Assembly: GCA_002423075.1 (NCBI GenBank)
Contig: DIUS01000051.1
Span: forward strand, 1,402-6,851
DNA: 5,450 bases
DNA from: Microbacteriaceae bacterium UBA6152
GTDB taxonomy: Bacteria > Actinomycetota > Actinomycetes > Actinomycetales > Microbacteriaceae
Direction of reading: 5' to 3'
Part shown: piece by piece, positions 5,428 through 5,450 of the stretch
Layout: the number at the start of each line of letters is the position of its first letter
Numbering within the stretch: position 1 is the first letter of the stretch
Made by a program: the position numbers and the translations under genes
Notes under the pieces: generated by a model
What the model saw: the letters and a program-made list of their open reading frames with translations, nothing else
Database searches by the model: none
What the model was told of the DNA's origin: nothing

Positions 5428-5450
5428 ATGGCCATCGACACCTTGCAAGC
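5428..5450 (+). CDS. pstA: Probable phosphate permease PstA, first codons only
   Basis: ATG 5428 begins two bases after the pstC stop and reads MAIDTLQ before the window ends. GGTGAG at 5413-5418, inside the end of pstC, gives a good ribosome-binding site nine bases upstream. The tight spacing implies co-transcription and coupling. Seven codons cannot identify a family; the call rests on the usual pstC-pstA-pstB order. Confidence 0.6.

Noticed and set aside
1..5450. CRISPR array or insertion sequence
   Set aside because: No regularly spaced repeats, transposase or paired terminal repeats were seen.

Overview
The window looks like chromosomal DNA from a high-GC Gram-positive actinobacterium, probably close to Microbacteriaceae. 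That placement rests on remembered family sequence, not a search. The evidence is the strong G/C preference at third codon positions, the wording of the GyrB and GyrA proteins, and the order gyrB - gyrA - DUF3566 membrane protein - tRNA-Ile - tRNA-Ala. The same order occurs near the replication origin of Mycobacterium (Rv0005, Rv0006, Rv0007, ileT, alaT). All recognisable genes lie on the + strand.

Layout: positions 1-572 hold the last 189 codons of gyrB. After 60 bases comes gyrA (633-3210), which encodes all expected GyrA regions but is broken by one extra base near 2394-2397. Upstream of that point the protein reads in one frame through the catalytic core and GyrA box. Downstream it resumes perfectly in another frame to a normal end. 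The DUF3566 membrane protein gene (3207-3614) overlaps the gyrA stop by four bases and is followed by a hairpin terminator. tRNA-Ile(GAU) (3679-3752) and tRNA-Ala(UGC) (3795-3867) come next, neither encoding the 3' CCA. A gap of about 580 bases (3868-4447) has no convincing gene but holds several inverted repeats and a possible phosphate-control box. The window ends with pstC (4448-5425) and the first codons of what is probably pstA (from 5428).

Functionally there are two units. The gyrase genes supply the A2B2 enzyme that introduces negative supercoils, with the membrane gene translationally coupled behind gyrA. pstC-pstA encode the two membrane subunits of the high-affinity phosphate ABC importer. 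The usual upstream partner, the phosphate-binding protein PstS, is not in the window; the structured non-coding gap stands in its place.

The items most worth checking are the gyrA frameshift, the missing pstS, and the two 15-base palindromes and PHO-like repeats before pstC. I did not find a convincing new biological system.
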